64,000 nt of DNA from Ornithodoros turicata (lineage: Eukaryota; Arthropoda; Arachnida; Ixodida; Argasidae), in NCBI RefSeq assembly GCF_037126465.1, contig NC_088201.1, forward strand, positions 190,056,031 to 190,120,030. Reading direction: 5' to 3'. The stretch's first letter is position 1, and each line of letters starts with the position of its first letter. The notes beneath the pieces were generated by a model that saw only the letters and a program-made list of their open reading frames with translations, was not told the origin of the DNA and ran no database searches. This document shows positions 1 through 12,089 of this stretch, piece by piece. The translations under genes were made by a program, and so were the position numbers.

Positions 1-536
1 GGCGTCAGGACTCTAACCCAGACCACCTCGCAGTCTCCACACGGTCGGTTGGCGCGCTACCCCTCTCGGCCATTGGAGCTTGTCCGCATCTTGGTATCTG
101 AAGCACATTAGTATGCTCTTATGCTTTGTATGTTCTGTGCAACTGAGTAGACCATCTATTTCAACTGCCGTTAATGTGCCTTGCTCATCCGTGACTGCTA
201 CTTTTCATAAAAATGTGTTCAATTTTTCCAGAGGCGGTGTTGTCTGTACCCAGATTGTACTGCATATGATGAGTAAATTATACTCAAATGTCATTGTCTT
301 TGCTGCCATTGCAAATGTAGTAAACACACACATAGCAAAACGGAAGTAAGTCTATTTTCAAAAGAAATACACATAACTACATCACAAACTGCCACTGTGG
401 AATTCCATGACCTCTACTAAGGATGCTGCTCATGAGTGACTGTTTGAAACCAGGTTGCATTGTCCACCGGTATAAGTTATGGGCTGTATGCAGCTACCAA
501 GGCTGGAAGCAGGTTTAAAAAGTAAAATTCCCGCAA
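1..536. other. No recognised gene
   Basis: No coding exon, repeat or RNA gene could be supported here. An open frame of 89 codons on the plus strand (80-349) has no family resemblance and unremarkable composition. The stretch lies just 3' of the minus-strand YqaJ gene and may hold its 3' untranslated region or a further exon. Confidence 0.4.
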
Positions 537-2543
537 TCACGGGATGGAGTGTTCCAGAAAGTCATCGTCCCGAGGAACTGCCAAAATAAGGTAATCTTTC
601 TCAGCATACACAAAGAGTATGCCCTTCTTCAGCCCAAGAACATAGAGGGACACTTGAACCTGGGTGTAATATTGGTGACTCCTCTTCAGTGTGTAGGTAG
701 GGCCATTTTCAAGGTATGGTAGAAGTGGGGGATCCAGAATGCTGCCTTTTCTCTTGCTATATGGGCACTTAATCTCGAGGAGGCAGACATTGCCAGCTCC
801 ATCCCTGAAGAAGAGAACAGGCCAATTGAGCAAGGAGATAAAGACGAGAAAACATTTGGGTACCAGGGAAAAAATCAGCCACACATAATTTTATCAAGAA
901 AAAAAAAGGAAACAAGCTGCTGTAGTTTAACTTAGGCCTCGGTGCACATGCATAACTCCAGATCACCCTACCTGAATATTCCGTCTGGAGAGCAAGCCAA
1001 CCATGGGTCGTCTTGATTTATCACAAGGCCGAGTTGTGTGATCTCCACACTCTCGACGGCCTCAAAATTCCGTGTTGCCACCGGCTCCATGGCTATGCCA
1101 TATGCCATGGCTGTTGTTCGCACAAGCAAGGTATTGACCATCTTGACCGCTAGTTCTGAAGGAGAGCAGCGGCACCTTAGTATTCGGTGGCTCTGCAAGA
1201 TGTCGGCAAGTGTGTGCTTTACTGAGGCATAAGTACAAGTAGCATGCGTGTAAAACGACAATGTGTAAGCAAATTCGTTAAAACCTAAATCTGCTACAGT
1301 GGTGTACTGAATGCTGAACGCATAATACTGATTGGGAGGCGCATGTCGCTCTCAATGTGTACCTTTGTTCCTGTTACTCGAAATTCACGTGCTTTCAACC
1401 ACAAGGTCCGGCCTACCCCTGTTTCCGCACAGATCACGGAAATATCTTCTTTACTGACTGATACCTTCTCGTGGTAGAAAGTCCTTTCTGCTAGCGTTAT
1501 TTTGTCGAGGAAGGCCAATGCCTTGAGCACAATCCCACTTGCAGTCAGGCTGCATGCATAGCTCAGAAACTTGGGCCTAGATAATTCCCAGTCATACAAC
1601 GAGATGCATTCTCGTTCGTTAATGGGACTTTTATTGCTTGGTTCGGCCGAACTGTTTGTCACTGTACTACATTCTGCCTTTAACATATCTACTAATGGGC
1701 TGTCAATGTAACCAAAGTTTTTCAGAACATGGGTCACATGAACCTCTTGTACATCAGCAGGAAGGCCTGAAAAATGTTCATGTTGTACATGCAAGAACAT
1801 ATGTGCAACACATGCTATGTGTCCTAATATGCTGTGCAAGGAAGACCAGCTCTCATGCAGACGGCGGTATCATTTCACATTCTGAGAACTTGTACTCACT
1901 GACGTGTGCTGATACCTGCAGAAGCTCGAACAAACTTCGGGTATTGTGGTTTGGTACGGGAAGGAACGCCCCACTCCCTTGCACGACTTGTTTTCGATGA
2001 AGAGTCCTCTGTCTGCACATAAAGAGCTACAGCAGCTGCGTGCTTGCACTTACCAGCAGCCTCTGCCTTGCAGGTACATGTCGCTTCCTGCAGATATCTG
2101 GCTTCGCTGATCTGCGTCAAACAGAAGAAGAAATCGAAATTCCAACATGCAAATTTGAAACTGGGCCACAATCGCCCAAGTGATATTTTTCGAGCAATAA
2201 GGCCCCGGCCGGCATGAAAGTAGAACCACGCAATATTCGTGCTAAAAACGCCGGCCGGTTTCTTACTTTTATTCGCGTTTAGCCGAGCGGAGTTACGATA
2301 GTAAAAAGCCACGATACTTAGGTGAAGCGTTACTTGATGGCTGCGGTTGTTTATCTTTGTCTGTGGCACGCAAAAGCCTTCAATCACAGTGGCCGTCGTG
2401 TCACGTATTTCCCGCACGCCGTGGATATGCCTCGCGTCCACTAACGCTTTGCCCTTTTTTAGATTAGCCCCTCTGAAATAGCATTCCAGACCACTCAGTG
2501 GCGCGAACGCCGTTTGCAACTGGCACTGCGACAAGAGGGACAT
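537..2543 (-). CDS. Split gene: SWIM zinc finger plus YqaJ nuclease
   Basis: A multi-exon minus-strand gene. The first exon opens at ATG 2543. Exon 2 (2111-1916) carries the SWIM-type cluster CTCKAEAAGKCKH. Exon 3 is about 1766-1363. Exon 4 ends at 972 with donor GTAGGG and carries YGIAMEP and SPDGIF. Exon 5 (804-537) starts after TTCTTCAG and carries LLEIKCPYS and HQYYTQVQVSLYV. Known of the family: YqaJ is a lambda-exonuclease-like fold whose Glu/Asp and ExK residues bind metal; all are visible here. SWIM plus YqaJ proteins are common, often repetitive, in arthropod genomes. The joins of exon 1 to 2 and exon 3 to 4 are uncertain. It may be a domesticated or transposon-borne DNA nuclease. 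No frameshift was seen within the exons, unlike neighbouring copies. Confidence 0.7.
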
Positions 2544-2708
2544 GTATGCAATGCAACGTCAAAACCCAGACAAGACTTCCAGTTGTTAACCGCCAGCTGT
2601 TCTCCCATTAGTGGCCGTCCTGGCTCCTACAGCCGCCGATGAAACGTCCCGCAGAGGGCGCAAAACACAAAGCGCCGCAGCGCCGCCTGCAGGCCGCTCT
2701 GTGCCTAT

Positions 2709-3205
2709 GGGTCGATTCACACGATGCAACTTTCTGCTGCAACTCGGTTTCCGCTATAGTTGCACGCAACCGAAGTTGCACCAAAAAGGTCGCTTTCATA
2801 CGGCGAGCAACTCGGAATGCCGTAGTTGTCACCGAGCTCGCCAGATGGCGCGAAAAACATCATTTTCGTCCAATCGCACTGCGACTTCTGCTCGTTACGA
2901 GTTCAATCCGTTGCGAGTTTGATAATTTTGCGTAATTTCCACTGGTTAGTGATAATTTCATCGTCTCGCTTACTGCCGCTGCAATAACTGACACATGGAA
3001 GTCTTCCTGATTGGTCGCGCTTGCAAGGCGGAGCCGTGTGATTGACAGGTTGCACCTAGAGTTGCAGGAGAAATCGCTCGTGAAGCGATCGGCTCTGCAA
3101 CTCCTGCAACTCGGGTTGCGCAACCAGAGCTTCGCGTTCACACGGTGCAACTTGGTGGCGCAACCTGGTTGCGCGTAACTAAAGTTGCATCGTGTGAATC
3201 GACCC
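2709..3205. mobile_element. 497-bp MITE with 25-bp terminal inverted repeats
   Basis: The left end GGGTCGATTCACACGATGCA is repeated as its perfect reverse complement at 3181-3205. Both ends are flanked by TAT, a possible 3-bp target duplication. Subterminal sequence is rich in short GCAACT and GTTGCG motifs in both orientations. There is no coding capacity. Three-base duplications suit the PIF/Harbinger group, but the superfamily is not established. The element sits where a LINE ORF2 breaks off. Confidence 0.75.
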
Positions 3206-3745
3206 TATCAGGATAGTGAGAGCGCGGCTGCCAGCACGCCAGAAGCGATGACGAGAATGAGAAATGTCTAGACCGCGCTCGGTAACACAGTTGAAGTCTC
3301 CCGCCAAAATGACACCAGAGGCCCCAACAAAATAGTTATCCAAGCTGGCAAAAAATTCGTGTTGTTGCGGTCCGCGGTTCGGGACGTATATGCATACAAT
3401 CCGCAGGCCGCTCGATGTGTCAATCCAAACGACACGCCCGTCGGAATCTCGAGCGTGCCGAATCACTTTAACCCCACAGTGGGGCATGAGAATAATACCC
3501 ACCCCCTGCCTCCCGGCAAAGCCGAGACTCCAATATGATTTAGTACCGTGGGGTTTATCGAATAGCCGCATTTGGCGTGAAGAGCTAAAAAAGCTTCCCT
3601 GAACACAAATGATGTGAGTATGTAAGGCCTGATTTAAAATTTCGAGCTGTTTGGCAGGATGGGTGAGACCCCTTATGTTAAAAGAAACAATATTTAAACT
3701 ACCGGCCATAAAAAGAAAAAATAACAGCGGGACAGTAAAAATCAT
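3206..3745 (-). pseudogene. LINE ORF2 fragment: endonuclease domain
   Basis: Starts at a Met about 25 nt after ORF1. It shows the endonuclease blocks NIVSFNIRGL, SLGFAGRQGVGIIL and LAGDFNCV in the usual order. The block normally reading QET, which holds the catalytic glutamate, reads QGS here, so the metal-binding Glu is lost. The frame runs into the MITE end before the SDH block, so the domain is both truncated and probably dead. Confidence 0.7.
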
Positions 3746-3771
3746 GTTGGGAGTACTGCAGGCGCTAGATT

Positions 3772-5092
3772 TTATTCGCGCGAAGAGTAGGTTTCAGTAT
3801 CGGAACCCGATTCTGAGCTGCTTTCCGTCTCTTCGTACCAGCTAGCGCATGTACAGACGCCGTCGCAAGCATCACAGTGATCGCCCGCGGCAGTCCGCAC
3901 CGCGCGCAATTTCTGGGGTAGCCCCGCGCTGTCCGTAGCAGACGATTCAGCCGGCGATGCCGGTGAATCATCCACGACGGGAGGGGAGCGACGGCGCTTG
4001 GTTCTAACGCGCCTGCGCTTTCGCGACGACTTCGTGGAAGGTGACTGCGCTGCTTCCTGGGTGGGAGCGGGGGGCTCGACCACTGCGGTTGCAGCGTCCT
4101 CTGTTTCCATGGCGACGACGGCTTCCACAGCTGCGGGAGCAGGCGGCTCCACCGTAGCTGTCTCGATGATCACGGGGGCGGTAGCAGGTGGCTCCACCGC
4201 ATTCTCCTCGGCGGACACGGCAGCTGACGCATCGGGAGAGGGAAGCATGGGGAAGTCCTCGGCTCTGGTACCGGTTGGCAGGGCGGTGGGCTCCTCGGTG
4301 CTTGGAGTCTCCTCTGGCGTCTCCACATGGGTGAGATCCATGGTGGCGGACAAGTCATCCGACTCAGGGGGTACACAGGGTTAGGGGATTGCTCCTCCTC
4401 CCCCACGGGCAGATCGGGAACAGCCGCACGCGCGTAGCCGGCTACCGACGCAAACGTGCACCGCCGGCACTGACTAACTGCGTGGTCCGCCCCGCAGCGC
4501 GGGCAGGCGGCGGAACACTCCCCGTGCCCAAAGACTCCGCAACGAACGCATTTCAAAGTCGTACACTGGGCCGCGATGTGACTCTCCAACGAGCAGCGCC
4601 TGCAGAAGCGTCGCACGCCCCTGTACTCGGCCTGTACGGTCCATTGCGCAATGCGCAAGAAGTTCGGCACAGGCTTGGCCATATCCATGACGACACGGAG
4701 ATAGCCCGTGCGCCATTTGAACTTCTTGTGCATGACCTCGGTCACCTCATGAACAGTGCCAAATCCCCCAAGGGAGTTGCGCACATGTGCTCGAGGCGCA
4801 TCCAGTGGGAAGTACATGGTGAGGACTTCCTTCATACGTGACCCCATGAAGTGAAGCTTTACTTCCTTGCCCTTTATTGAAAGCAGAGGGGCTCCAGGAT
4901 TTCGGTCACCATTTCAGCGGAGGTGACCTCCACTTCATGACGGCTCCGACCGAGGGCTTGCACCCCGCTGATTCGCGCCGTTACAAAACACGTGGAGAGC
5001 GCCAATCCTAAATCGTCCGTCTCCAAGCCGCGTGGAAAGTACGCCGCGAACACACGTTCGCGGTTCGGGAATGCGCCGGCGTCCTAGCGCCG
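3772..5092 (-). pseudogene. LINE ORF1: nucleic-acid-binding CCHC protein
   Basis: The reading frame from about 5092 downstream contains FAAYFPRGL and ISGVQALGRS. It then shifts by one base near 4880 into the frame that runs to 3772. Three cysteine clusters follow near 4400-4600 (CRRCSLESHIAAQC, CVRCGVFGHGECSAAC, CPRCGADHAVSQC). A Pro/Ala/Glu-rich linker and a basic stretch (KRRRVRTKRRR) come near the end. This is the usual plan of Tx1/L1-type ORF1: RNA-binding domain, knuckles, disordered tail. The single frameshift makes it a pseudogene or marks a base-call error. Confidence 0.65.
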
Positions 5093-5308
5093 CCTTGCTG
5101 TCCGTCGCACGAGCGGAAAAAACCCGCCCGCGCGCGCAGCTACTTCAAGGCCAGTATCCTCCGAAGAGGGACTCGCTTACCTCACAGCAATGTTATCCAA
5201 TATGAGATGTTACACTGCACTGATGCACACAGTCAAACACAGGGGGGACACAGGAGGCGCCGAAGCGCTACACAACACTCGCCAAAACCAGGCGCAGTAC
5301 TGAGCTAA

Positions 5309-5329
5309 GCCTTTTCCTCTGCCTGACAT
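5309..5329 (-). pseudogene. Histone gene start (MSGRGKG), cut by a LINE
   Basis: The minus-strand ATG at 5329 opens MSGRGKG, the shared N-terminus of H2A and H4. The 20 coding bases match the window's own H2A at 16801 at 17 of 20 positions, so H2A is likelier than H4. After codon 7 the frame runs straight into the 5' leader of Tx1-like LINE E. About 50 bp of plausible leader separate this ATG from the GGT/ACC tail of another LINE at 5383. Seven residues are short evidence; the neighbouring histone relics strengthen it. Confidence 0.55.
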
Positions 5330-5382
5330 AGCTGCTACCTCTGCTGGAATGCGAGCGAGCGACTGATGCTTGCATACGGCGC

Positions 5383-5404
5383 TGGTGGTGGTGGTGGTGG
5401 TGGT
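5383..5404 (+). repeat. (GGT)n microsatellite, probable 3' tail of LINE D
   Basis: Seven GGT units on the plus strand, or ACC on the minus strand. They lie at the 3' limit of the minus-strand I-group LINE and are the best candidate for its tail. Confidence 0.6.
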
Positions 5405-5499
5405 AGTGACGTATTTGGGAAAAGAAAACGAGGTTTGCCTGCTTAGAGTTGGCGGCACGTTTCGTTTTCAGGGAGGGGGAAGGGGGAAGAAAGGGGGGA

Positions 5500-8400
5500 G
5501 GGGCTAGAGGAAGTCGAGCAGTTGGGTCTCTTCGAGGAAAAGGAGGAGGGCGTCACGGGTTTCTCGCCTGGTTGTGTAGGATCCAGTTGGATGGGTGATG
5601 TCCAGGCTGAGAAGGGGTGCTCTATTGGGGTGTGATATTTTCCGAACGAGGGTGTTGCGCTCCTCCGTGTAGTTGCTGCAGTGAAGGAGGAGATGTTCAA
5701 AGTCGGCTGTGACTTGGCAGGAGTGGCACTAGGGGGAGTCGGCTCTTCCTACCTTGTGCAGAAAAGCGGGTGTAAAGGCGCTGCCCGTTCGTATGCGGTG
5801 CAGGGCAGTACTCTTCCTTCTCGGAAGACCTTTTGTGGGGCATTTGGGTCTGTCTTGACCAATTGCTCCGAGTGCTCGTATTCGTACATCTTCAAAGTAC
5901 GCTGTTATGGAGTGGCGGGTCGCCTTGGGGTCGAGTGGCGCCTTGATGCAGGGATCCTGCTGGTGCGCTTCCGAAGCTAAGTTATCGGCCTCCACGACGT
6001 CTCTGATGTTCCAGGATAGTGTGTCCTCGGGCTTTGGGTGCTGCAGGCGGGCGAGGGCTGATCGGAAGTCACAGAGGACGACCACAGGTTGTGGTGGCAG
6101 GGCAGCTAAGGCTTTGGCTGCGTGGAAGATGGCGATTTGCTCTGCCGTGGTAGAAGAGACTTGACCCAGTGTGCGACCGTTCCAACTGATTCCCAGTGAT
6201 GGGATGCAGTAGGCTGAGGAGCTGGAAGCAGTTGAGCGGTTTACAGAGCCGTCGGTGAAGACTTTAGTGTGACGGGAGTAGCCTTCTTGAATGAAGTCTA
6301 AGGCGATAGCTTTGGCAACTATAGGTGAGATGTTTTTCTTCTTTCGGAGTTTCGGGATTGTTGTTTCGCAACAGATGTTGGGGAGTTCCCAAGGTGTCCT
6401 GAGGGAAGGCTCTTGTTGCTTTGTCTTTGTCAAAAGTTTGAAGGTTCGGAAGAGGTTGATGAAACGGGAGGAGCTGTGTTGCTCCAACCGTTTGATGATC
6501 TCCTTTCCCGCTCGGGATTTGCTGAGCCTATCGAATTGTAGGAGGAGCTTCTGCGTGGCACCAAGACGGAGGGAGCAAACTCTAGCTTCTGAGTAAGTTC
6601 TGGCGTTTGTAGCTGACTGGGGAAGACCCAGAGCTGTTCTCAGGCCGGCTCGGTGTATAATCTCCAGTTTTTCCATCCAGGTTTTGGAAGGGAGGATGAA
6701 GGGGAGCCCGTAGAGGATCCTGGAGACGGTGAGGGCATTGTGCAGAAGGAGTAGGGCTTCTGGAGAAGAGCCCCAAGTCGTTCCGCAGAGCCGCCTTTGT
6801 GCGTTGCGGTAGTGTAGGACTGCAGAGGCGAGGGAGGAAGCATGTGACTTCTAAGTCAGACGTTCATCGATGATGAGGCCCAGGAGCTTCTGTTCTCTGA
6901 ATTGGCGTCCCCCCTATGTTTAGAGTGGCTGGGTCTTTTCGCCTCCTCTTGTTAATCACCATGTAGGTAGATTTCTCCGGAGAGATGGTGAGCCCGGCTT
7001 TGGCTAGGTACGTTTGGGTGGAAGTTAGGGCTCTCTGGAGGTTTTTGGTGAGAGATGGAAGCCTGCGTCCGGTGGTCCAGATGGTCACATCATCAGCGTA
7101 AATGCTGACGTGGAGTGGAGGGGAGGATAGGGTAGAGCATAAGTGAGTCCTGCCATTACAATGTTGAAAAGCACAGGGCTGAGTATACTGCCCTGAGGGA
7201 GTCCTAAAGTGCAGGATTTCGTAATGCTTCGGACTGTACCCAGACGGACCTGCAGTTGTCCATTCCTGGAGGAAGTTGGTGATGAAGCGTATTGTGCGCC
7301 CGCAGACTTTGATTTGTTGGAGCTGGTTAACGACTGCCTGGGCGGTGACACTGTCAAAAGCTCTGCGTACGTCGAAAAAGGCCGCCAGGAGTGTCTGGGA
7401 CGATTTCTTGGCGTTGTCCGCCACCGAGCAGAACTCGAGAAGGGTGTCTGCAGTGGAGAGTGTCTTGCGAAAACCAGTCATAGTGGAGGGCAAGACGAAA
7501 CGTGAGTCCAGATACCAGAGTAGCCTGGTAAGAACCGATTTCTCCATAACCTTTGCAAGGCAGGATGTTAGGGAGATAGGGCAGTAGGAGTCAGGACTAA
7601 GAGGAAGCTTGCCCTGTTTGTGGATGGGGACTACGATGGAGTGTTTCAAAGCAGGAGGGACTGTGCCTGACTCTCAGATTGCATTGTATTTTGCAAGGAG
7701 TCTGTCTTGTGCTTGTGTTGTTAGATTCTTGATGGCCTGGTAGGTGACTCCGTCTTGACCTGGGCTGGTGCGACGGATGCTGCTATGCAAAGCAGACATG
7801 AGTTCAGTGCGCGTGAAAGGGGCGTCCATGCGGTGGTGAGGGAGCTGTGGTAGTTGTACTGCCGGCTGTGGAACTGCTGTCTGGGTGAAAGTTTCACCGA
7901 AGAGGTTTGCTGCTTCGGTGAGGGTGAGAGAATGGGCCAGGGCAATTTCCTGGAAGAGGTGCTTGTTGGAGCAGTTGCCAGTGAGCTTGTTTACCACTGC
8001 CCAAATCTTCGTGCAAGGCGTGTGTGGGGTGAAGGAGGTGCAGAAACCCTTCCATTGGAAACGTCGCAGGGCATTGGAGTACCGCCTCAGTACGGCAGAG
8101 ATTCGATTGAAGGAGAGTGTGTTGTCCTTTGTTGGGTTTTTACGTAGTCGGCGCTGTGCTCTCCTCCTGGCTGCTGAGAGGTTGAGAAATTTGAGGTCAG
8201 GGACTGGGTCCGTTGCCCTCTTGGTGATGGCCGATGTTGTCCCTTTTAGTGATGACTGTATAGCTGTTGTGATGTCACTGCTGTTGTCCAAATTGAGCAG
8301 GCTGCGGTAGCGATCCCAGTGTGTGACAGAGTGGCGGAATCGTGGAGGGGGTGCGAGGTTGCTAGTGGAGTGAGGGAGCGTGAGAAAGATGGGGAAGTGA

Positions 8401-9003
8401 TCACTTCCCATTGTATCTTTTCCTGCATCCCATGTGACGTGGAGACCAGGGGAGTAGATGGAAATGTCTATTGCTGAGTAGGAAGAGGCGGCCTGAAAAA
8501 GGTTGCTGCTCCAGAGTTCGCTACTGCCAGATCTAGTTCGTCGATGGCGTCAACGATTTCTGAACCTCGGGGGGAACACTTGTCACTACCCCAAAAGTGG
8601 TAGTGTGCGTTGAAATCGACACATATAATCAGGTTGCCTGGGCACTGATGGCGGATGTATTTGAGGCAGTCGGATAACAAGCCCCGAGGAAGACGCCGAT
8701 CCACATAAACGGATACAACTACAAGTGTAGTCTTTTGTAGTTTCACAGTGGCAGCTGCGAATTCGGCCGTGTCCCAGCAGATGTCCCGGAAGTCGAATGT
8801 GGAAGATTGTCCCTGACGAAGAGCGCAGCACATCCGGTGGGTAAGGCGGGAATGCCAGGGCTGACGTATTTTCGGTAGCCCTGGATTGTACTTGATTCAG
8901 GAAGACCACATTCACTGAGTGCCAGGATGGGTATCAGATACTTTCTGACGAAGAGGTTGACCTCTTGCAATTTACCGCACAGGCCCCTGCAGTTCCAGTG
9001 CAT
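5500..9003 (-). pseudogene. I-group LINE ORF2: endonuclease, RT, RNase H
   Basis: Segments in order: endonuclease start HWNCRGLCGKLQEVN (from 9003), endonuclease end GSDHFPIF (near 8400), RT blocks SYCPISLTSCLAKVMEK and AFFDVRRAFDSV, the catalytic YADDVTIW near 7100, RNase H with VFTDGSV and TAEQIAIFHAAKAL near 6200, and a CHSCQ...H...C cluster near 5680. The pieces fall in different frames (breaks near 8800, 8440, 7660, 6860 and 5900) with at least one in-frame stop. The RT active-site aspartates are intact. The enzyme copies element RNA at a nicked target; this copy cannot be translated as one protein. Confidence 0.75.
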
Positions 9004-9389
9004 GACTGTAGGGGTGGGCGTCGGGTCTCGTTGGGTTTTGTGTCCATGATGTGGGGTGAGGGCACAGTGCGTTCAGAGGGGTGGACGAGGTTCCGTTTGT
9101 CTGAGCTGAGTGGAGAGGGAACTCAGGCGGCGAAAAGGCTGATGATGCCGTCTTGGAGTGGGATGATAACCCAAGCAACATAAAGTGTAGGAATAATGTT
9201 GGTGCAACACTGGTTACGTTGGCCAATGTTGGCAATGTCGCTGCGACGTCCCATTCATATTGGAATACCAACGTTAATTCACAGCCATTGCCGCAATATT
9301 TATGCAACCCTTGATTACGAATATAAACTTTGGAAATGTTGCTGGAATAGGCATCTTATGATGTTATCCCAATGTGAAATTCCCAGCAC

Positions 9390-10340
9390 TGGAACAATGT
9401 CGGTGAAACGCTAGAAGTTATCCATAAAATCTGTAACATTGATCCGGCACTGATACAATGTTTTATTTCCAATGTGGGGCAGTCGCGACTGATCCAACGT
9501 TGTCAGAATATGGATACGACATAGCTGTACCGACGTGGCGTTCACAGCATTGGACCAATGTCGGACAAACATTGAGGGGTCTAGATCAAATTGGTAGCAT
9601 TCTTTCAGCATTGCTATGGTGCTTTTCTTCCAATGTGGAGCAGTCGCTGCCGGTCCAACGCTGTCAGAATATGGATACGAAATAGCTGTATAGACTTGGC
9701 ATTCACAGCGTTGGAACAATGTCGGGGAAACGTTGAGGGGTATACATCAAATTTATAACGTTGTTCCGGCATTGGTACGGTGCCGTTTTTCCAATGTGCG
9801 ACAGTCGCCACCGGTCTAACGATGTCAGAATCTGGATACGAAATAGCTGTATCCATGTGGCATTCACAGCATTGGAACAATGTCGTACAAACGTTGAGGG
9901 GTCTGCATCAATTTTGTAACATTCTTCCAGTATTGCTATGGTGCTTTTCTTCCAATGTGGGGCAGTCGTCGCCGTGTCAACGTTGTCAAAATATGAATAC
10001 GAAATAGCTGCACCAACGTGGCGTTCACAGCGTTGGACCAATCTCGGACAAACGTTGAGAGGTCTACATCAAATCTGTAACATTGTTCCAGCATTGCTAT
10101 GGTGTTTTCCTTGCAATGTGGGGCAGTCGCTACCGGTCCAACGTTGTCAAAATATGGGTACGAAATAACTGTAGCGACGTGGCGTTCACAGCATGGGAAC
10201 AATGTCGAAGAAACGTTGAGGGGTCTTCATCAAATTCGTAACGTTGTTCCGGCATTGGTACGGTGCCTTTTTTGCGATGTGGGGCAGTCATGACCGGTCG
10301 AACGCTGTCAGAATGTGGGTACGAAACAGCAGTACACATA
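9390..10340 (+). repeat. About six tandem units of ~161 bp (left arm)
   Basis: Units recur with the landmark ACAGCGTTGGAACAATGTCG near 9546, 9706, 9867, 10027 and 10189, a spacing close to 161 bp. Units are clearly diverged from each other. Small open frames of 75-112 codons recur in each unit but carry stops at the same places and are not genes. Confidence 0.75.
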
Positions 10341-12089
10341 TATGTGTTTCACAGTAAGTTTGGAGAGTCTACATAAAATTAGCAACGTCCTGCAGCATTG
10401 GTTTGCCTGTTCTGGTTCTGCCGTTGCGGCCTCTCTCATACAGTAAAGTGTCTTATGCGTGAATGGGACAACTGATTTATCAGCCCCGAGCAATACAGAT
10501 CTCCGGAACAGGATGTTCCATGACACACTCAAAAACAGGTTGCAGGTAAATTCGGAGGTTTACAAAGGGTTGCACAGATATGTTCCACAGATTTGGTGCC
10601 CCTAGATATACATTTCGAAAAGTTTAAAAACGGCAGTATGCAGCAGTAATGCACTAAACACAAAATTACACATGAACAAAGCAATAAATCTCCTTCTCCA
10701 CCGCGAAATATTATTTGGGTATTTCGGGCTACTTTTTCTCTCATTTTGGCGGAATCAGGGCCTCGCATCTAGTAACCCTGGAGCGGGGAAGCCGCAGGGC
10801 ACGCCGGCCAAACCAGACGCCATTCTCCGCGTTCTCATCAGATTATAATCGTCAGTTGAAGTTAATTTTGCTTTTTCTTGGCTTGGTTTGGAATTGAATC
10901 GAGTTGTGCTGGTTGGATAACGTCTGTGATGTCGCTAAGCACAGGTCTTCCTCACAGTGCTGGGATATATAGGAGGCTGTTACGACGGAGATTACCGGCG
11001 CTGCTCGCAAGTCCATCGTGTGCGGTTCAGGAATGATTTGTAGAAACAGCAGGTATGTAACGTTGAACTTGAGTCCATCTTTACATTTACATTTGTAGAG
11101 TATGCAAATAGAACATTGATTCATGGTGTGCTTCCAAATTGTTATTCAGCGTTGTTGGCTGCTTCAAATTTGTTCGTGGGGCAAGTGTTGTCATTTGTAT
11201 TTCAGCACCGAGTGTGATACATGGATGAAAGACAGATGTTGAGCAAAGGTCCAGCCTGTACACACTATATTTACGCTTCTTTTCTTTCATAATTATCTCT
11301 TCGAATTTGTCTATTGCGTTTGTTCACTTTTATGCAGGTGTAGTCGCAAAAAAGAAGACAAAATGGACGTCGGAACGACGCGGCTTCCTGCAAGGTTGGA
11401 GTGCCTTTCAATAAGTAGGACGGTCAGTTAATTGTCCCCGTTGTTCACGATAGAGAGCATGGAAAAATGCAACAGTATACTAAAGAAGTCTTAGGCGTGT
11501 CAAGTATTTCGGCAATTATGTTTTGTGTCCTTATTTATGAATATTTTGAGGGAATTATTCTTATTTGTGCAAGAAAAACGGCAGAAGCAACACTTATTTA
11601 ATAACAATTAAAAATGTAGTTGCGCTTAATTCGTATCTTCCCGGTACGTTAAATAAACGTTGTCAGTAAGCTGTAATTGCTGCACTTTTGAACATAATTG
11701 TTTTGCTCATAAATGCTTTGAAGGCGCAGCATATCTTCAGTTTCTCTTGAGCCGTAAAAAAAACAAATCAATGAATCCATCAACAGAAGTCCTGCTTCCC
11801 TTTGTCCCCAAGAAGTCCCTTTGAATGTTTGCCATTTTCAGTCCCCTTATTTTGACGTGGCGCCATTGAACATTGAAGTCACTGTGATGTCTCCACCAGT
11901 GCTATGATGTCCACATTGAAATATTTAAATTTGACTGCAGATGAGCAAGAAGAAAATTGTATCTTTTGTCTTTTTCAGGCCTGAACATCAGTAGGCAACA
12001 CACAGAAGCCATGAACATCCTCATATGTGAATAAACCATTATATTCAAAACATTTCATTTGCTTGCATGCTGCATACTACGACACTAGC
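10341..12089. other. Single-copy core of the TIR element, no gene seen
   Basis: AT-rich core without a long reading frame. A GGGATATATAGG motif near 10965 is TATA-like, but no transcript structure could be built around it. No transposase motif was found on either strand. Confidence 0.4.

Larger units (their letters stand above)
3206..5308 (-). mobile_element. Tx1-like LINE, 5' part (copy E)
   Basis: A minus-strand non-LTR retrotransposon: about 200 bp of 5' leader, ORF1 with cysteine knuckles, then the start of ORF2 with an apurinic-type endonuclease. It stops in the endonuclease at the MITE boundary, so the reverse transcriptase is missing. That is unusual because LINEs normally lose their 5' end. 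The 5' end abuts codon 7 of a histone-like reading frame. The endonuclease resembles that of the Tx1-like LINE at 18-24 kb. Confidence 0.7.
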
